Positions 1 to 5,371 are shown, counted from the first letter of the stretch. The stretch is 5,371 bases of DNA from Clostridium sp. UBA3947 (GCA_002385545.1 DGDR01000008.1:1-5371), one strand, 5' to 3'. Numbers and translations: made by a program. Notes: a model not told the origin generated them from the sequence alone.

Positions 1-19
1 AGATGTGTATAAGAGACAG
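1..19 (+). other. Nextera/Tn5 mosaic-end adapter (artefact)
   Basis: The first 19 bases read AGATGTGTATAAGAGACAG. This is exactly the hyperactive Tn5 mosaic end used as the transposase adapter in Nextera libraries. It sits flush with the start of the window and has no transposase or second mosaic end beside it. It is therefore untrimmed sequencing adapter and not part of the organism's DNA. It also implies that base 20 is the end of a contig. Confidence 0.95.
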
Positions 20-38
20 GTTTCTATCTTTAAAAAAA

Positions 39-99
39 GAGCATTTGCACAATAACTGATTTGCTAGTTGTGTAAAAGTTTCTTACTTTAAAAATGCTC
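39..99 (-). terminator. Hairpin with T7 tail, minus-strand terminator candidate
   Basis: An outer stem GAGCATTT (39-46) pairs with AAATGCTC (92-99). Inside it, TTTGCACAA (44-52) can pair with TTGTGTAAA (68-76), with one G-U. Read on the minus strand, the stem is followed directly by seven T (38-32), which is the layout of an intrinsic terminator. It could be a second terminator behind the GGDEF gene, or the end of something lost at the contig edge. The core resembles the hairpin at 242-290 in the opposite orientation. Confidence 0.5.
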
Positions 100-241
100 A
101 TTACTGCTTGTCCTAATACACTCTTCTTATTCATCAACACCATTTTGAAACAAAGCAATATATGCAAAAAAGTATATATCCTTACCTTTACAGGCTAACC
201 ATCAGATAATAAAGCAAACTGCATTGCCTAACAAGCAACAA

Positions 242-290
242 AAGGCTGCTACACAACCAGCAATTTTGCCAGTTATGTAACAGCAGCCTT
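242..290 (-). terminator. Rho-independent terminator of the PAS-GGDEF gene
   Basis: The hairpin starts 3 bases after the stop codon of the GGDEF gene. On the minus strand, AAGGCTGCT pairs perfectly with AGCAGCCTT. Inside, after a 3-base bulge, an 11-bp arm (ACATAACTGGC with GCTGGTTGTGT) closes on the loop AAAATT. Three of those inner pairs are G-U wobbles that exist only in the minus-strand RNA, where they become A-C mismatches on the plus strand. The tail reads TTTTGTTGCTTGTT, a moderate T-tract. Position and strand asymmetry both point to termination of the minus-strand gene. Confidence 0.8.
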
Positions 291-293
291 AAA

Positions 294-1478
294 TTAAGCT
301 TCTTGCCTTTTGTATCTTTTATTTTTATACATATGGTTGTCCGCATCGTCTAATACTATTTGCATTTTTGAAACTGAGGTTTCTGAGTAAGCAAAGCCAA
401 TGGATATATCAATAGGGATATTAATATCTCTTTCATTGAATAAAGTAATAGAATTTTGAAGCTTGTTATAAAGATCTTCTACTTCAGCATATGACTTATC
501 TTTTATTATAATAACAAACTCATCTCCGCCCACTCTTGCCACTACTTGTTCATTATCAAATACCGATTTCAAAACCTTTGCTGTATTTTTTATAAGGGCA
601 TCACCGATTAAGTGTCCCCAAGAATCATTAACATATTTTAATCTATCTAAATCACACACGATGATACCAACGGGAACATTCACTGTAGAGTTTAAAAGGT
701 TTATTTCCTTTAAAAAATAATTTTGATTATATAAATCTGTTAGATTATCAGTGTAGCCCAATCTTTCAAGCCTATATTCGAATTCTTTTATATGGGTTAC
801 ATCTCTAGTGATTGATTCAACAGCAATAAGTTGTCCATTATCGTCAAAGGTGGGGATAATATAATCCTGCAACCATATATAGTGGCCATCTTTATGCTTA
901 AATCTTATTTCAAACAGCTGTGAAAAGTCTGTTTTGCTATTTATTTTTGCTAGTTGTTTATGGATGTCATCAGGATGAGTAATTTCAAAGGGTAACATAG
1001 GATTCTTGCAGCATTCTTCAACGGTATACCCTAGAAGACTTTCAATGGAGTTATTTAAGTATGTAAATCTTGGTTCAGGCACCAGTTCATATCTGCAAAT
1101 GAGGTCCTTTGAATTCTCACACATTTTATAGAACATTTTTTCACGAGCTTCAAGCTCCTTGTATTTAGTAATATTAATTATAGAAAGATACAAACTTTCA
1201 ACATTGTTATCGTTTACTATTGGGGTGGCATGAACATCAAAATAAAGTTTCAATCCATCCTTTGTTATAATCTCTGTATTAAAATTTCTCGTTGAAGCTA
1301 TATCATCAAAACTATATTTAATATAGTTGGAAATATTGGTGTTTAGCATTTCTTTATCTGTATAACCAAGTATATGGAAGCAATTTGAGCTAACATTTGT
1401 TATAATTCCAGCCTTATTTAATTCTATTAGAAGTTCTCTGGATATAAATTTATCTTTAGTACTAGTAAATGAATTCAT
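294..1478 (-). CDS. PAS-PAS-GGDEF diguanylate cyclase
   Basis: This 394-residue protein has no signal peptide or membrane segment and should be cytosolic. Two PAS sensor domains occupy about residues 12-110 and 120-233; the second has the HPDD and KHKDGHYIW features of the PAS_3 type. A GGDEF domain follows (about 237-394). The signature GGDEF is intact at 317-321, and D276, N284, D285 and D293 match the metal- and GTP-binding pattern (DLDRLKYVNDSWGHLIGD). It should therefore condense two GTP into c-di-GMP, with activity tuned by a ligand or cofactor in the PAS domains; no conserved ligand can be read from sequence. The RxxD inhibitory site usually found before GGDEF is absent (DNEQ at 308-311), so classical product inhibition is unlikely. 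There is no EAL domain. The ATG at 1478 has a G-rich Shine-Dalgarno (GGGGGAA) just upstream. It is probably a single-gene unit between two hairpins. Confidence 0.93.
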   Translation of the reverse strand: MNSFTSTKDKFISRELLIELNKAGIITNVSSNCFHILGYTDKEMLNTNISNYIKYSFDDIASTRNFNTEIITKDGLKLYFDVHATPIVNDNNVESLYLSIINITKYKELEAREKMFYKMCENSKDLICRYELVPEPRFTYLNNSIESLLGYTVEECCKNPMLPFEITHPDDIHKQLAKINSKTDFSQLFEIRFKHKDGHYIWLQDYIIPTFDDNGQLIAVESITRDVTHIKEFEYRLERLGYTDNLTDLYNQNYFLKEINLLNSTVNVPVGIIVCDLDRLKYVNDSWGHLIGDALIKNTAKVLKSVFDNEQVVARVGGDEFVIIIKDKSYAEVEDLYNKLQNSITLFNERDINIPIDISIGFAYSETSVSKMQIVLDDADNHMYKNKRYKRQEA

Positions 1479-1514
1479 TTGTATTCCCCCACATATAAAC
1501 AGTAAAAAATTAAG

Positions 1515-1548
1515 CTATAATATTTAGCGTCATATGTAAATATTATAG
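1515..1548 (-). promoter_or_regulatory. Perfect 12-bp inverted repeat over the putative GGDEF promoter
   Basis: CTATAATATTTA (1515-1526) and TAAATATTATAG (1537-1548) are perfect inverted copies separated by 10 bases, so the half-site centres lie about two helical turns apart. The right arm contains a consensus -10 TATAAT on the minus strand (1547-1542), about 65 bases upstream of the GGDEF start codon. The best -35 at 17-bp spacing (TAGCAA, 1570-1565) is poor. An operator over a promoter that needs an activator, or that is repressed, would fit. A purely structural role in the leader RNA is the alternative. Confidence 0.45.
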
Positions 1549-1617
1549 TACATAAAGCTAATTCTTGCTATGATTTGTTAAATTATGTTTGTAAATTATT
1601 TAACACACTAACTATAA

Positions 1618-1664
1618 GGGGCTGTGGCACAAATAATGAATTAAGTTAATTGTGCCACAGCCCC
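1618..1664 (-). terminator. Perfect 15-bp hairpin downstream of the MBL gene
   Basis: GGGGCTGTGGCACAA (1618-1632) pairs without mismatch with TTGTGCCACAGCCCC (1650-1664) around a 17-base loop. It begins 26 bases past the MBL stop codon and is the only strong structure between that gene and the GGDEF promoter, so termination of the MBL transcript is the likeliest role. The tails are weak on both strands (TTATAGTTAG on minus, ATTTTGAATA on plus), so it could act in both directions or be a dispersed palindromic repeat. It shares the GGCTG/CACAA style with the hairpin at 242-290. Confidence 0.6.
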
Positions 1665-1690
1665 ATTTTGAATAATAGTATTGCTAGTCC

Positions 1691-2428
1691 TTACAAGTCT
1701 ACTTTGTGATAATTAACTGCAATCTTAAAGCCTAAAGATTGGGCTTTTGTAATATCAAAACTCTCATCTATATGCATGCAGTAAACCTTGTGTCTTAGGT
1801 TAGCAGGAATATAATCAGCCAACTTATTTAGTGATAAGTGTGGAATTTGATCCCCTTCATAGCTGCAGGTATCTTGATAAAAATAATCTATTTCGTTAGT
1901 GGACAATTGCTGCAATATAATATCTGGAATGCTCTTAGCATCACCGCTGTAGTAAATTTTTGTGCCAGCTAGCTCAAGTATATAGGCAAAGCTCTTTAGT
2001 GTGCTTGAATGATCTTGAATAAGGTATTTTATATTTATATCACTGATTTTGACTTCCTTAGTATTGCTTATAGTTAGAAAATCATAAAACTCCTCCGTTA
2101 CCCCCATAGAAGCTAGTAGATTGATTAGGGAAGGGGGATCAGGGTAAATTAAAGTGGTCTTAAACTGGTAAGCGTAGTAGGTGTAAAAAATAAGATCACC
2201 AAGAGAACCTACATGATCAGGATGTAAGTGAGTTATGGCTACATATAAGCGGTTTATATCATGAAATAGCTTAAGCTTGCCTAAAGTATGAAATACTGAA
2301 CCCCCACAATCTATTAGCAGCATTGTAGAGCCTCTTTTTATAAAGGCAGAGTTATTTCCTAAATTGTAATTAAAGGCGCTGCCAGTGCCTATGAAATTCA
2401 ATGGTCCACTATGTCCAATATATTCCAT
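1691..2428 (-). CDS. MBL-fold metallohydrolase (RNase Z / phosphodiesterase-like)
   Basis: This 245-residue protein is a complete metallo-beta-lactamase fold domain and lacks a signal peptide. An N-terminal FIGTGSAF strand-loop (12-19) and LLIDCGG (37-43) lead into the metal motif HLHPDH (H67, H69, D71, H72). Other ligand candidates are H140 (QDH), D163 (YSGD) and H219 (CMH), a full two-metal set in the RNase Z-like arrangement. H197 in the PHLS motif may help catalysis. It lacks the long exosite arm of tRNase Z and is shorter than that enzyme, so a small phosphodiester or cyclic-nucleotide substrate is more likely than tRNA; this is inference. The ATG at 2428 has an AAGGAG Shine-Dalgarno at 2444-2439, ten bases away. 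The gene is divergent from the permease pair across a 110-bp region with a perfect dyad, so the two may share a regulator. The fold is certain and the substrate unknown. Confidence 0.9.
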   Translation of the reverse strand: MEYIGHSGPLNFIGTGSAFNYNLGNNSAFIKRGSTMLLIDCGGSVFHTLGKLKLFHDINRLYVAITHLHPDHVGSLGDLIFYTYYAYQFKTTLIYPDPPSLINLLASMGVTEEFYDFLTISNTKEVKISDINIKYLIQDHSSTLKSFAYILELAGTKIYYSGDAKSIPDIILQQLSTNEIDYFYQDTCSYEGDQIPHLSLNKLADYIPANLRHKVYCMHIDESFDITKAQSLGFKIAVNYHKVDL

Positions 2429-2459
2429 AGCTATATCACTCCTTACAACATAGAGCTGA

Positions 2460-2480
2460 ACAAGTATAAGCTATACTTGT
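2460..2480. promoter_or_regulatory. 21-bp perfect dyad, operator candidate in a divergent promoter region
   Basis: ACAAGTATA (2460-2468) and TATACTTGT (2472-2480) are perfect inverted copies around the 3-base centre AGC. The site lies 31 bases upstream of the MBL start codon and 58 bases upstream of the first permease start codon. Size and symmetry suit a dimeric repressor or activator of both genes. Each arm holds a TATACT -10-like hexamer, but I find no good -35 partner, so the promoters cannot be fixed. An AT box at 2508-2516 (TATAAT on the minus strand at 2516-2511) is another -10 candidate. Confidence 0.5.
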
Positions 2481-2538
2481 AACCTCTACTAAACTTAAGA
2501 ATACAAATATATTATAAGCAATTTTTAGGGCTAAAGCT

Positions 2539-3018
2539 ATGACAGGAATAATTCTATATAGTGTTGCAGCTATATTATTAGTAGTATCCTTTCTAAAGGA
2601 TAGAAAAAAGACAAAGCTTGCATTAAAAAAGGCATGGGTTTCCTTTGAGGGGATAATGCCTCAATTTCTAGCTGTAGTATGCATAGTTGGAATCCTTCTA
2701 TCAGTGGTTACACCGGAGATGATATCTAAGGTTAGCGGAAAGGAATCAGGTTTTATTGGTGTTTTTATTTCAGCGCTTCTTGGAGCTATAACCTTAATGC
2801 CAACCTTCGTTGCCTTTTCCACAGCAGATACTCTTTTGAAAAATGGAGCAGGTTACACTCAAATAGCAGCTTTGGTATCAACCTTAACTTTAGTTGGAAT
2901 TGCTACCTTTCCCTTAGAAGCTAAATATATAGGTAAAAAGGGAGCATTTATAAGAAACCTGCTAGCCTTTCTCTTTTCTTTTATAGTGGCATATATATTT
3001 GAGAAGGTGATGGTATAA
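2539..3018 (+). CDS. Permease half-protein A (DUF318/ArsP_1-like)
   Basis: This 159-residue integral membrane protein has about five hydrophobic segments (near 3-19, 38-58, 71-92, 106-126 and 137-156). Members of the predicted permease family PF03773 (DUF318/ArsP_1, YraQ type) normally carry two such modules in one chain of 300 or more residues; this gene encodes one. The central stretch ALLGAITLMPTFVAF (79-93), followed by LLKNGAG, matches the Gly-Pro helix break of the family. It aligns along its length with the next gene product. The ATG has a weak AGGG Shine-Dalgarno (2527-2530) at 8 bases. The substrate is not evident. Some ArsP members export organoarsenicals, but no arsenic gene is nearby, and the only cysteine (C48) lies in TM2. 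Confidence is good for a permease-like membrane protein and moderate for the exact family. Confidence 0.75.
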   Translation: MTGIILYSVAAILLVVSFLKDRKKTKLALKKAWVSFEGIMPQFLAVVCIVGILLSVVTPEMISKVSGKESGFIGVFISALLGAITLMPTFVAFSTADTLLKNGAGYTQIAALVSTLTLVGIATFPLEAKYIGKKGAFIRNLLAFLFSFIVAYIFEKVMV

Positions 3019-3021
3019 AAA

Positions 3022-3543
3022 ATGAAAAAAATAATTAAAAGATATAGCTTTTTTCTAGGTGTATTGCTTATTATAATGGCTTTAATATTACTTAATAAGG
3101 ATACAGGGCTAAAGGCTCTCAAGTTAGCAAAAAATAGCTTTTTTCAAATGGTAGAAGTGCTTCCTCCAATTATGATTCTATTAGGCTTGATGGATGTATG
3201 GATACCTAGGGAAAGAATGATAAAATATATGGGCCAGGATTCTGGAGTAAAGGGTATAATACTAGCCATGCTTGTAGGAATAATAGGAGCAGGTCCTATG
3301 TATGCTGCCTTTCCCTTTACTGCTGTACTTATTAAAAAGGGAGTTAAATTTTCTAATGTAATTATCTTTATGAACGCTTGGTGTGTCATTAAGGTATCCA
3401 CAGTGCTTTTTGAGATATCATACTTAGGCTATAATTTTACCTTCCTTAGGCTGCTTATAAATCTTCCCGGCGTGATTATGATGGGATATTTAACTGAAAG
3501 GCTTATGGGAAAAGATGAGTTAACGATAATCTATAAAACTTAG
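3022..3543 (+). CDS. Permease half-protein B (DUF318/ArsP_1-like)
   Basis: This 173-residue membrane protein with about five segments (near 7-24, 40-59, 76-99, 108-126 and 138-158) is the paralogue of the preceding protein. Both have a Q/E-S-G-x-x-G turn, then a Gly-rich helix broken by a proline (IIGAGPMYAAFPF, 87-99), then a LIKKGV/LLKNGA turn and two more helices. The start codon lies 3 bases after the upstream stop. Its Shine-Dalgarno-like AAGGTGAT (3004-3011) is inside the upstream gene, so translation is probably coupled and a heterodimer in fixed ratio is expected. The GAGP motif is closer to the family consensus than the matching LMPT of partner A, so the halves may have diverged in role. 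Residues after 160 (GKDELTII) form a short polar tail. The substrate is unknown. Confidence 0.78.
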   Translation: MKKIIKRYSFFLGVLLIIMALILLNKDTGLKALKLAKNSFFQMVEVLPPIMILLGLMDVWIPRERMIKYMGQDSGVKGIILAMLVGIIGAGPMYAAFPFTAVLIKKGVKFSNVIIFMNAWCVIKVSTVLFEISYLGYNFTFLRLLINLPGVIMMGYLTERLMGKDELTIIYKT

Positions 3544-3591
3544 ATTTATATTAGTATCATCATTGGTAGATTAGTTTTATGAGAAAAAAGA

Positions 3592-3630
3592 ATAGGATGC
3601 AGGTTTCTAATAGGTTATTATGCATCCTAT
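3592..3630. terminator. Hairpin terminator between convergent genes
   Basis: ATAGGATGCA (3592-3601) pairs perfectly with TGCATCCTAT (3621-3630) around a 19-base loop. It lies between the end of the permease operon and the end of cls, which converge here. On the minus strand the stem is followed by TTCTTTTTTCTC-type sequence (a good T-tract), so it should end cls. On the plus strand the tail is GTGTATAATATTT, so it is weaker for the permease transcript. A shared terminator is the simplest reading. Confidence 0.75.
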
Positions 3631-3647
3631 GTGTATAATATTTATAT

Positions 3648-5072
3648 TTATAACAATGAAGAAAAGATTCTGCAGAAGGATTCAAATAATTTTACAGGGT
3701 AGGAGCTTTTAGTCCACTCTTCAGGAGGAATCCTTCTGCTTATTTTTAAATCGTTTAGGAAGTGCTTTTCAAGCTCTTCAGTTACTTGGCTGTCATAAAT
3801 AATTGCGTTGATTTCATAATTAAGCTCGAAGCTTCTTCTGTCCATATTAGCAGTGCCTACAGTACATATCCTTCCATCTACGGTGATAATTTTAGAATGA
3901 ATAAAAGCAGTGGGATTATATAAATACACTTCAACGCCGCAGTTGGACAATTCTGCTAAGTATGTTCTGGAAGCATAATAAACCATAAGATGGTCATAGG
4001 TACCAGGAAATAATATTTTTACATCAATTCCGCTTAAAGATGCTATTTTAAGAGCAGTTAAAAGACTTTCAGAGGGAACAAAATATGGGGAGGTTATATA
4101 AATATTTTTTTTAGATAAACTAATCATTTTCAGTATGGCCTGTTCAATTGAATGATACTTTGAATCAGGACCGCTTCTAACTAATTGCATTACCTTTCCG
4201 CCATCAACGGAAGGCGTTTTAAAGTAGTCTCTAAAATCTTCTCCTTGAAAGGAAAGTTCCTTATGAGCATTTTTTATAGTTATAAAATCATCAATAAACA
4301 CCGCTTGAAGGCCTAAAACAAAATCCCCTCTAACCATAAGATGGGTGTCTCTCCAAAAACCAAGCTTACCTTTACCTAAATATTCATCTCCGATATTGAT
4401 TCCGCCGACAAAACCAACCTCTCCATCTATAATTACAATTTTTCTATGATTTCTAAAGTTGATTTGTGTATTAAATATTCTAAGTAGAGGGGCTAGAAAG
4501 TAAGAATATTGAATTACATCTATTCCTGCTTCGCGAAGTTCCCTTATATAAGCTTTTGTAACAGATATGGATCCTACCCTATCCATAATAATTCTAACCT
4601 TCACACCTTCCAAGGCTTTTTTTATAAGAATGTCCTTTATTTCATTTCCAATAGTGTCGCTTTTCATTATATAGTATTCCATATTAATATGATGTTTGGC
4701 TTTTTCTAATTCCTTCTTTAATAAAGCAAATTTCTCTTCACCGTTGTTTAGAATCTTTATTTCGTTATGAACATATAAAGGGGAGTTGCTATTGTTTGCC
4801 ACTAATTTAATAAGAGGCAAATACTCCATATTAGGTAAATATTCCATTGCGCTATGTATAAGCTCTTGAATAGTTGGAGAAAATTCTTCTGGCAGCTTAT
4901 GAATTTTCCAATTGCGGCCTAAAAAAAGATAAAGTAATATACCTACTGGAGGAAGAAGAACAAAAATTAAAAGCCAAGCAATAGTCTTTTCCGGCTGCTT
5001 TCGCTCAAGTACAATAAGTGTCAGGGTAAGTATTATATATAGTATAAAGGCTGTAGATAAAATGTAACTCAT
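3648..5072 (-). CDS. cls: Cardiolipin synthase (phospholipase D family)
   Basis: This is a 474-residue membrane enzyme that joins two phosphatidylglycerol molecules to make cardiolipin and glycerol. Two N-terminal membrane segments (about 3-22 and 31-52, split by the charged ERKQPEKT) anchor it. They are followed by two phospholipase D domains with both HKD motifs intact: H209/K211/D216 (HRKIVIID) and H392/K394/D399 (HSKIITVD), each with the expected downstream GGIN or GTANMD loop. Its length is normal for bacterial Cls. The reading frame can be extended 2 codons to a TTG at 5078, but the Shine-Dalgarno AGAGAGGG (5086-5079) would then abut the start. With ATG at 5072 the gap is 6 bases, so that start is used here. 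It stands alone on its strand, and the hairpin at 3592-3630 ends it. No clear promoter was found upstream. Another PLD-type transferase is possible but less likely given the two TM segments and paired motifs. Confidence 0.93.
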   Translation of the reverse strand: MSYILSTAFILYIILTLTLIVLERKQPEKTIAWLLIFVLLPPVGILLYLFLGRNWKIHKLPEEFSPTIQELIHSAMEYLPNMEYLPLIKLVANNSNSPLYVHNEIKILNNGEEKFALLKKELEKAKHHINMEYYIMKSDTIGNEIKDILIKKALEGVKVRIIMDRVGSISVTKAYIRELREAGIDVIQYSYFLAPLLRIFNTQINFRNHRKIVIIDGEVGFVGGINIGDEYLGKGKLGFWRDTHLMVRGDFVLGLQAVFIDDFITIKNAHKELSFQGEDFRDYFKTPSVDGGKVMQLVRSGPDSKYHSIEQAILKMISLSKKNIYITSPYFVPSESLLTALKIASLSGIDVKILFPGTYDHLMVYYASRTYLAELSNCGVEVYLYNPTAFIHSKIITVDGRICTVGTANMDRRSFELNYEINAIIYDSQVTEELEKHFLNDLKISRRIPPEEWTKSSYPVKLFESFCRIFSSLL

Positions 5073-5078
5073 AAGCAA

Positions 5079-5086
5079 CCCTCTCT
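5079..5086 (-). promoter_or_regulatory. Ribosome binding site that fixes the cls start
   Basis: The minus-strand sequence AGAGAGGG lies 6 bases before the ATG at 5072 and directly touches the alternative TTG at 5078. Ribosomes need about 5-10 bases of spacing, so this supports ATG 5072 as the true start. Confidence 0.7.
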
Positions 5087-5281
5087 ATAGATATGAAATG
5101 TTTTGCTTTGATATAAGCACCAATAAATTTTAGCTTTCCTTATTACAATCATCGCCAATAAATATAATAAATATTCTATTATTAGCATATTATTTTAGGA
5201 TAAATATTTAGCCTTAAAGTACCTTATAACAGCCCTTTTTTAGAAATAAAATTACTAAAAAATTTTATAAATGTTGGTTTG

Positions 5282-5371
5282 TCAAACATATGTTACACAA
5301 TACTTGATAAAATCCTTAAGAACAGAATTAGGTGATTTCCACTTTAAAGGCCTCATAGGAAAGTTGTTATA
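5282..5371 (-). CDS. C-terminal tail of a probable transposase (partial)
   Basis: The frame is open from the window edge for 29 codons to a TGA at 5284-5282. The encoded tail has a Tyr-Asn start, then RPLKWKSPNSVLKDF, and it ends CVTYV. The pattern of YN, then R-P-L, then a W/K-S/T-P-x-x-V resembles the end of rve-type DDE transposases (IS3/IS30/IS481 supergroup), where a Y-N-x-R-P-x-x-L-x-x-x-T-P stretch closes the catalytic domain. The rest lies beyond the edge. An edge inside an insertion sequence would also explain why the contig stops here. The peptide is short, so the family cannot be fixed, and chance is possible. Confidence 0.45.
   Translation of the reverse strand, partial: YNNFPMRPLKWKSPNSVLKDFIKYCVTYV

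Noticed and set aside
1..19. Natural Tn5/IS50 end
   Set aside because: The sequence is the engineered mosaic end sitting flush with the contig start, with no transposase or resistance gene nearby.
30..143. Minus-strand 37-codon open frame starting at 143
   Set aside because: It has no Shine-Dalgarno sequence, runs through the 39-99 hairpin into its A/T tract, and its product resembles nothing I recognise.
1516..1521. Plus-strand TATAAT that could drive a small RNA ending at the 1618-1664 hairpin
   Set aside because: The hexamer is only the mirror image of the inverted repeat arm. No -35 lies at the right distance and the hairpin has a poor plus-strand T-tract.
1479..1610. c-di-GMP or other riboswitch upstream of the GGDEF gene
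   Set aside because: The leader after the likely -10 box is under 60 bases and shows no conserved aptamer sequence.
2859..3122. Minus-strand open frame opposite the permease genes
   Set aside because: It is antisense across two overlapping real coding genes, and its product has no recognisable features; it is a shadow frame.
3144..3401. Minus-strand open frame opposite permease half B
   Set aside because: It is a shadow of a well-supported membrane-protein gene, with no independent start signals.
4509..4709. Plus-strand open frame inside cls
   Set aside because: It lies antisense within the phospholipase D domain, whose catalytic motifs confirm the other strand.
5069..5188. Minus-strand 39-codon frame whose TGA overlaps the cls ATG
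   Set aside because: The ATGA overlap is tempting as translational coupling, but there is no Shine-Dalgarno before its ATG and the product is low-complexity from AT-rich DNA.

Overview
The window is AT-rich DNA that looks like a low-GC Firmicute, most likely a Clostridium-type organism. Base composition, frequent ATA/AGA/TTA codons, purine-rich Shine-Dalgarno sequences and the style of the proteins all fit. It is probably one whole short contig. It opens with a 19-base Nextera/Tn5 mosaic-end adapter (an artefact), and it closes inside what looks like the C-terminal tail of a transposase, the kind of repeat that breaks assemblies.

Layout. Bases 1-19 are adapter. Bases 20-293 hold no convincing gene but contain two related hairpins: 39-99, followed on the minus strand by seven T, and 242-290, just past the stop of the next gene. 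A cytosolic PAS-PAS-GGDEF diguanylate cyclase (294-1478, minus) follows, with a perfect 12-bp inverted repeat over its likely -10 box. A long perfect hairpin (1618-1664) separates it from an MBL-fold metallohydrolase (1691-2428, minus). A 110-bp divergent intergenic region carrying a perfect 21-bp dyad leads into two plus-strand genes (2539-3018 and 3022-3543). These encode the two paralogous halves of a DUF318/ArsP_1-type permease. A hairpin terminator at 3592-3630 sits between the permease pair and a convergent full-length cardiolipin synthase gene, cls (3648-5072, minus). About 200 bp without a supported gene follow, then the transposase-like fragment (5282-5371, minus).

How the parts may work together. 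The permease pair is a clear operon (3-bp gap, Shine-Dalgarno of the second gene inside the first) and probably forms a heteromeric membrane transporter. The MBL hydrolase is divergent from it across a shared dyad, so co-regulation is plausible but unproven. The GGDEF protein makes a c-di-GMP signalling output, and the MBL protein belongs to a broad fold that includes phosphodiesterases of cyclic nucleotides. A functional link between these two is speculation. cls is an ordinary membrane-lipid gene. I do not see a clearly new multi-gene system. The most interesting signals are the two regulatory dyads, the split permease next to an MBL hydrolase, and a small family of related intergenic hairpins.
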